Of a DNA stretch of 18,431 nucleotides, positions 16,192-18,431 are shown one piece after another. The position numbers and the translations under genes were made by a program. The stretch comes from Clostridia bacterium (GTDB lineage: Bacteria > Bacillota > Clostridia > Oscillospirales > Acutalibacteraceae). The notes beneath the pieces are model-generated. The model searched no databases. It worked only from the letters and a program-made list of their open reading frames with translations, and was not told the origin of the DNA. The stretch spans positions 1 through 18,431 of the forward strand of contig JAFOCH010000032.1 in NCBI GenBank assembly GCA_017381395.1, read 5' to 3'. Numbering within the stretch: position 1 is the first letter of the stretch; each line of letters begins with the position of its first letter.

Positions 16192-17052
16192 ATGAAACGC
16201 TATTTAAAATTGATGAGAGTGCATCATTATATCAAAAATCTACTTGTTTTGGCCGCACTTGCGTGTAGTGGTCAGTTGTTTAAGCCGGACAAGCTTTTGC
16301 TTGGTGGATGTGCATTTGGTGCTTTTTGCATGGTTTCGTCGATAGTATATATCATCAATGATATTCGCGACAAGGAAAAGGACCGCAAACACCCAAGTAA
16401 GTGCAAGCGCCCTATTGCAGCGGGAACGATTTCTGTTAAGAGCGGATGGGTATTAGCGGCCGTTCTTTTCATACTTGCCGTAGCTTTTAATTGCATTTCA
16501 TTTCAAGTGATACCTACGGTATTGTTGGCACTGTATTTTATTTTAAATCTGGCATATAGTTTTGGACTGAAAAACATTCCTATTGTCGACATTACTATTT
16601 TGGTTGCTGGATTTTTGATTCGCATTCTCTACGGCGCATTTTTAACGGGAATTGCCATTTCAAATTGGCTTTATTTAACCGTTATTGCGTTGGCCTTTTA
16701 TTTTGCTCTTGGAAAGCGCCGTAACGAGTTAAAGAAAATTGGTGACGGAGAAACCAGACAGGTACTTAAAGCATATCCAATTGATTTTCTTGATAAGAAT
16801 ATGGGAATGTGTTTGACACTGGCGAATGTGTTTTATGCGCTTTGGAGCATGGATGAAAAGACGATGGCTTTTTATGACAACAAGTATCTAATTTTTACCG
16901 TGCCTATCGTTTTACTTATTACAATGAAGTACAGTCTAGCCGTTGAAGGGGATTCGGACGGCGATCCGGTTGAGGTTTTACTTCATGACAAGGTGTTACT
17001 TGCCTTATGCGTATTGTACCTAGCGGTAATGTTTGTTATATTGTATATATGA
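16192..17052 (+). CDS. UbiA-family prenyltransferase, decaprenyl-phosphate phosphoribosyltransferase-like
   Basis: The 286-residue membrane protein has about eight to nine helices. It opens with MRVHHYIKNLLVLAAL and contains the Asp-rich motif NDIRDKEKD (56-64, NDxxDxxxD), the following HPSKCKRPIAAG (67-78), YSFGLKNIPIVDI (122-134) and LGKRRNEL (173-180). These blocks fit the subgroup of UbiA proteins that transfers 5-phosphoribose from PRPP to polyprenyl phosphate, as mycobacterial Rv3806c does, better than the menaquinone or heme branches. Its ribosome site GAGGTG overlaps the stop of the membrane protein upstream, so the two should be co-translated. A HAD phosphatase follows after 13 bases. 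The subgroup is supported by motifs; the precise donor and lipid chain length are inferred. Confidence 0.88.
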   Translation: MKRYLKLMRVHHYIKNLLVLAALACSGQLFKPDKLLLGGCAFGAFCMVSSIVYIINDIRDKEKDRKHPSKCKRPIAAGTISVKSGWVLAAVLFILAVAFNCISFQVIPTVLLALYFILNLAYSFGLKNIPIVDITILVAGFLIRILYGAFLTGIAISNWLYLTVIALAFYFALGKRRNELKKIGDGETRQVLKAYPIDFLDKNMGMCLTLANVFYALWSMDEKTMAFYDNKYLIFTVPIVLLITMKYSLAVEGDSDGDPVEVLLHDKVLLALCVLYLAVMFVILYI

Positions 17053-17065
17053 GAGCGTGTCGGTA

Positions 17066-17632
17066 ATGAATGTATATGATTTTGACGGGACAATTTATAA
17101 TGGCGACAGTACGGTTGACTTTTATTTATTTGCGCTCAAACGCAAGCCGTCGTTGATAAGGTATCTGCCGAAGCAATTGTGGGGATTTGTTTTATACGGA
17201 TTAAAGCGAATAAATAAAACTCAGCTGAAAGAATACTTTTTCAGCTTTTTGCCTGCAATTGATGCCGAAACTTTGGTCGAAGCTTTTTGGAATAAGAATC
17301 AGAGCAAAATATTTGATTGGTATATAGATCAGCAAAAACACGATGATATTATAATTTCCGCATCGCCGAGATTTCTGTTATTGCCGATATGTAATAGGTT
17401 AAAAATCGGATGTTTGATAGCGTCTGAAGTGGATGTAAAAACAGGCAAATTTATTGGCGAAAACTGTCGTGGACAGGAAAAGGTTCGCCGTTTGCAAGAG
17501 GAATATAATACCGTTTGTATCGATTGTTTTTATTCCGATTCGCTGGCGGATTTGCCTTTGGCAAAAATTGCTGATAAGGCATTTTTGGTGAAAAAAGGTG
17601 TTGTCACAGAGTGGCAAAACCTTGATACTTGA
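17066..17632 (+). CDS. HAD-IB family phosphatase
   Basis: This is a cytosolic haloacid-dehalogenase-type phosphatase of 188 residues. Motif I is YDFDGT with nucleophile Asp5 and acid/base Asp7. A helical C1-type cap lies at about 15-90. Motif II is IIISASP with Ser98, motif III is Lys139 in GQEKVRRL, and motif IV is YSDSLADLPL with Asp158 and Asp162. All catalytic positions are present. The start at 17066 puts the DFDGT strand at the N-terminus as usual; an upstream in-frame ATG at 17033 lies inside the UbiA gene. The ribosome site is weak (GAGAG), so coupling to the upstream gene is likely. From its position it may dephosphorylate the polyprenyl-phosphoryl-5-phosphoribose made by the UbiA enzyme; this is inference, and phosphoserine-phosphatase-like activity remains possible. 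Confidence 0.88.
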   Translation: MNVYDFDGTIYNGDSTVDFYLFALKRKPSLIRYLPKQLWGFVLYGLKRINKTQLKEYFFSFLPAIDAETLVEAFWNKNQSKIFDWYIDQQKHDDIIISASPRFLLLPICNRLKIGCLIASEVDVKTGKFIGENCRGQEKVRRLQEEYNTVCIDCFYSDSLADLPLAKIADKAFLVKKGVVTEWQNLDT

Positions 17633-17685
17633 TATTTTACTTGTCGTTAATATTTATCTACTTTTTACGCAGGTTGAAAAAATGT

Positions 17686-17729
17686 ATGCACCCTAAAAGC
17701 AAATCGCTTTTAGGGTGCATAGTGTTTTT
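17686..17729. terminator. Bidirectional terminator between convergent genes
   Basis: A perfect 15-bp stem, ATGCACCCTAAAAGC at 17686-17700 with its exact complement at 17706-17720, has a five-base loop. On the + strand TTTTT follows after a few bases; on the - strand the stem is followed by ACATTTTTTC. It lies between the HAD gene (+) and the DUF4349 gene (-) and can serve both. Confidence 0.93.
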
Positions 17730-17741
17730 ATCGGTGAATAT

Positions 17742-18431
17742 TTATTTTCTTTTGATAATCGCTTTTACGATAAAATAGGCGACGAGTAAAATGACGGAAA
17801 TCAGCACTAGATAGGGAATAATGCTCAAAAATCCGACCGCAATATCGGCAAATCCGTTTCCGATATCCGAGATGCTGGTCATAAAGCCCTCGCTGACCTT
17901 GGTAAAGAAACTGTCGGTTTTTGCTACCGTTTCCCGTTCAACTTCACTGATATTGAGCGAAAGGGCGCTGTAAGATACGCTGTCGTCATATTCCTCAATC
18001 TGCTGCTCGTATGAGCTCAGCTCATACCGTATTTTTGTAAGCCGTGATTCGATTTCCAAAATATCATCGAGCGATTCCGCCTTTTTAAGCAGTTCCAGCA
18101 AACGTTGCTGCTCGGTTTCGAGCACTTCGATTTGGCGCTGACTGTCGTTATAGGAATCGGTCACGTCGTTTGCGATAATGATTTCGTAGGTGACGGTGGC
18201 TTTTTCGCCGATTTTTTTCATCAGTCCGTCAAGCTCGGCTTCGGGAATTCTGATTGTGAGGTAGCACTTGCGCCCCGAAAAATCAGAATTGTTGTTGGTT
18301 TCCTTGTTTTCAATATATCCGCCCTTTTCGCGCAGATAGTTTTCAACCGTGCTCAAAAATTCGTCAAAGTTTTTCGTCTCGGCTGACATATTCGCCGTTT
18401 TAATTATCTTTCTGTCGGTGGTCTGCGACTG
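17742..18431 (-). CDS. DUF4349 membrane protein, N-terminus beyond window edge
   Basis: This is the 3' part of a DUF4349 gene. The frame is open without a stop from the stop codon at 17742-17744 to the right edge. The residues encoded beyond the internal ATG at 18389, reading TTDRKIIKTANM, match the start of the family domain, so that ATG is not the true start. The visible part has the domain's beta strands (RKCYLTIRIPEAELDGLM), a long coiled coil from about NDSQRQIEVLETEQQ to SSYEQQIEEY, and a C-terminal hydrophobic helix (IIPYLVLISVILLVAYFIV) ending in KAIIKRK. The missing N-terminus in this family often carries a signal or lipoprotein peptide. Its function is not known; it is probably a cell-envelope protein with its coiled coil outside. 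It is convergent with the HAD gene and unrelated in transcription. Confidence 0.9.
   Translation of the reverse strand, partial: QSQTTDRKIIKTANMSAETKNFDEFLSTVENYLREKGGYIENKETNNNSDFSGRKCYLTIRIPEAELDGLMKKIGEKATVTYEIIIANDVTDSYNDSQRQIEVLETEQQRLLELLKKAESLDDILEIESRLTKIRYELSSYEQQIEEYDDSVSYSALSLNISEVERETVAKTDSFFTKVSEGFMTSISDIGNGFADIAVGFLSIIPYLVLISVILLVAYFIVKAIIKRK

Noticed and set aside
17686..17720. Perfect inverted repeat considered as a mobile-element end or attachment site
   Set aside because: Its position between two convergent genes, five-base loop and T runs on both strands fit a bidirectional terminator; no transposase or integrase is nearby.

Overview
The window looks like a chromosomal stretch from an uncultured or gut-type member of the class Clostridia, possibly Oscillospiraceae/Ruminococcaceae-like. 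The evidence is a 2[4Fe-4S] clostridial ferredoxin, a cysteine T-box leader, a DUF1385 protein, a yabB-rsmI pair, Gram-positive PhoB/PhoR-type signalling genes and a recA-recX-rimO-pgsA cluster. Almost everything reads on the + strand in tightly packed operons with ATGA, TGATG or TAATG stop/start overlaps. Only the last gene is on the - strand. No rRNA, tRNA, CRISPR array, insertion sequence or prophage gene was found.

Layout. (1) 1-220: end of a ferredoxin gene and its terminator. (2) 315-1976: yabB-like tRNA methyltransferase overlapping rsmI, closed by a strong hairpin terminator. (3) 1990-7723: from an extended -10 promoter, a putative lipoprotein with Asp-rich FG-GAP-like loops, an OmpR-type response regulator, a sensor histidine kinase, a DUF1385 membrane protein carrying a long Ala/Glu/Thr-rich insert, and prmC. 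(4) 7759-11481: recA, recX, rimO and pgsA. (5) 11485-13978: promoter, tRNA-Cys-sensing T-box leader, cysE and cysS, then a terminator; this is a cysteine-supply and cysteine-charging operon controlled by uncharged tRNA-Cys. (6) 14012-17729: a strong promoter, then a large polytopic membrane protein (probable GT-C type glycosyltransferase), a UbiA-family prenyltransferase resembling decaprenyl-phosphate phosphoribosyltransferase, and a HAD-IB phosphatase, closed by a bidirectional terminator. (7) 17742-18431, - strand: a DUF4349 membrane protein running off the right edge.

Most of the window is core housekeeping. The part most likely to hold something undescribed is region 6. Its base and codon use look different from the flanking genes, more A/T-rich at third positions. 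Its three genes fit a short pathway: the UbiA enzyme would load phosphoribose onto a polyprenyl phosphate, the HAD enzyme would remove the 5-phosphate, and the GT-C-like enzyme would use the resulting lipid-linked pentose on the outer face of the membrane. That logic is known from mycobacterial arabinogalactan synthesis (Rv3806c). Its use here is inference. The second point of interest is the lipoprotein/two-component set, where the lipoprotein could be a ligand-sensing or output partner of the kinase.
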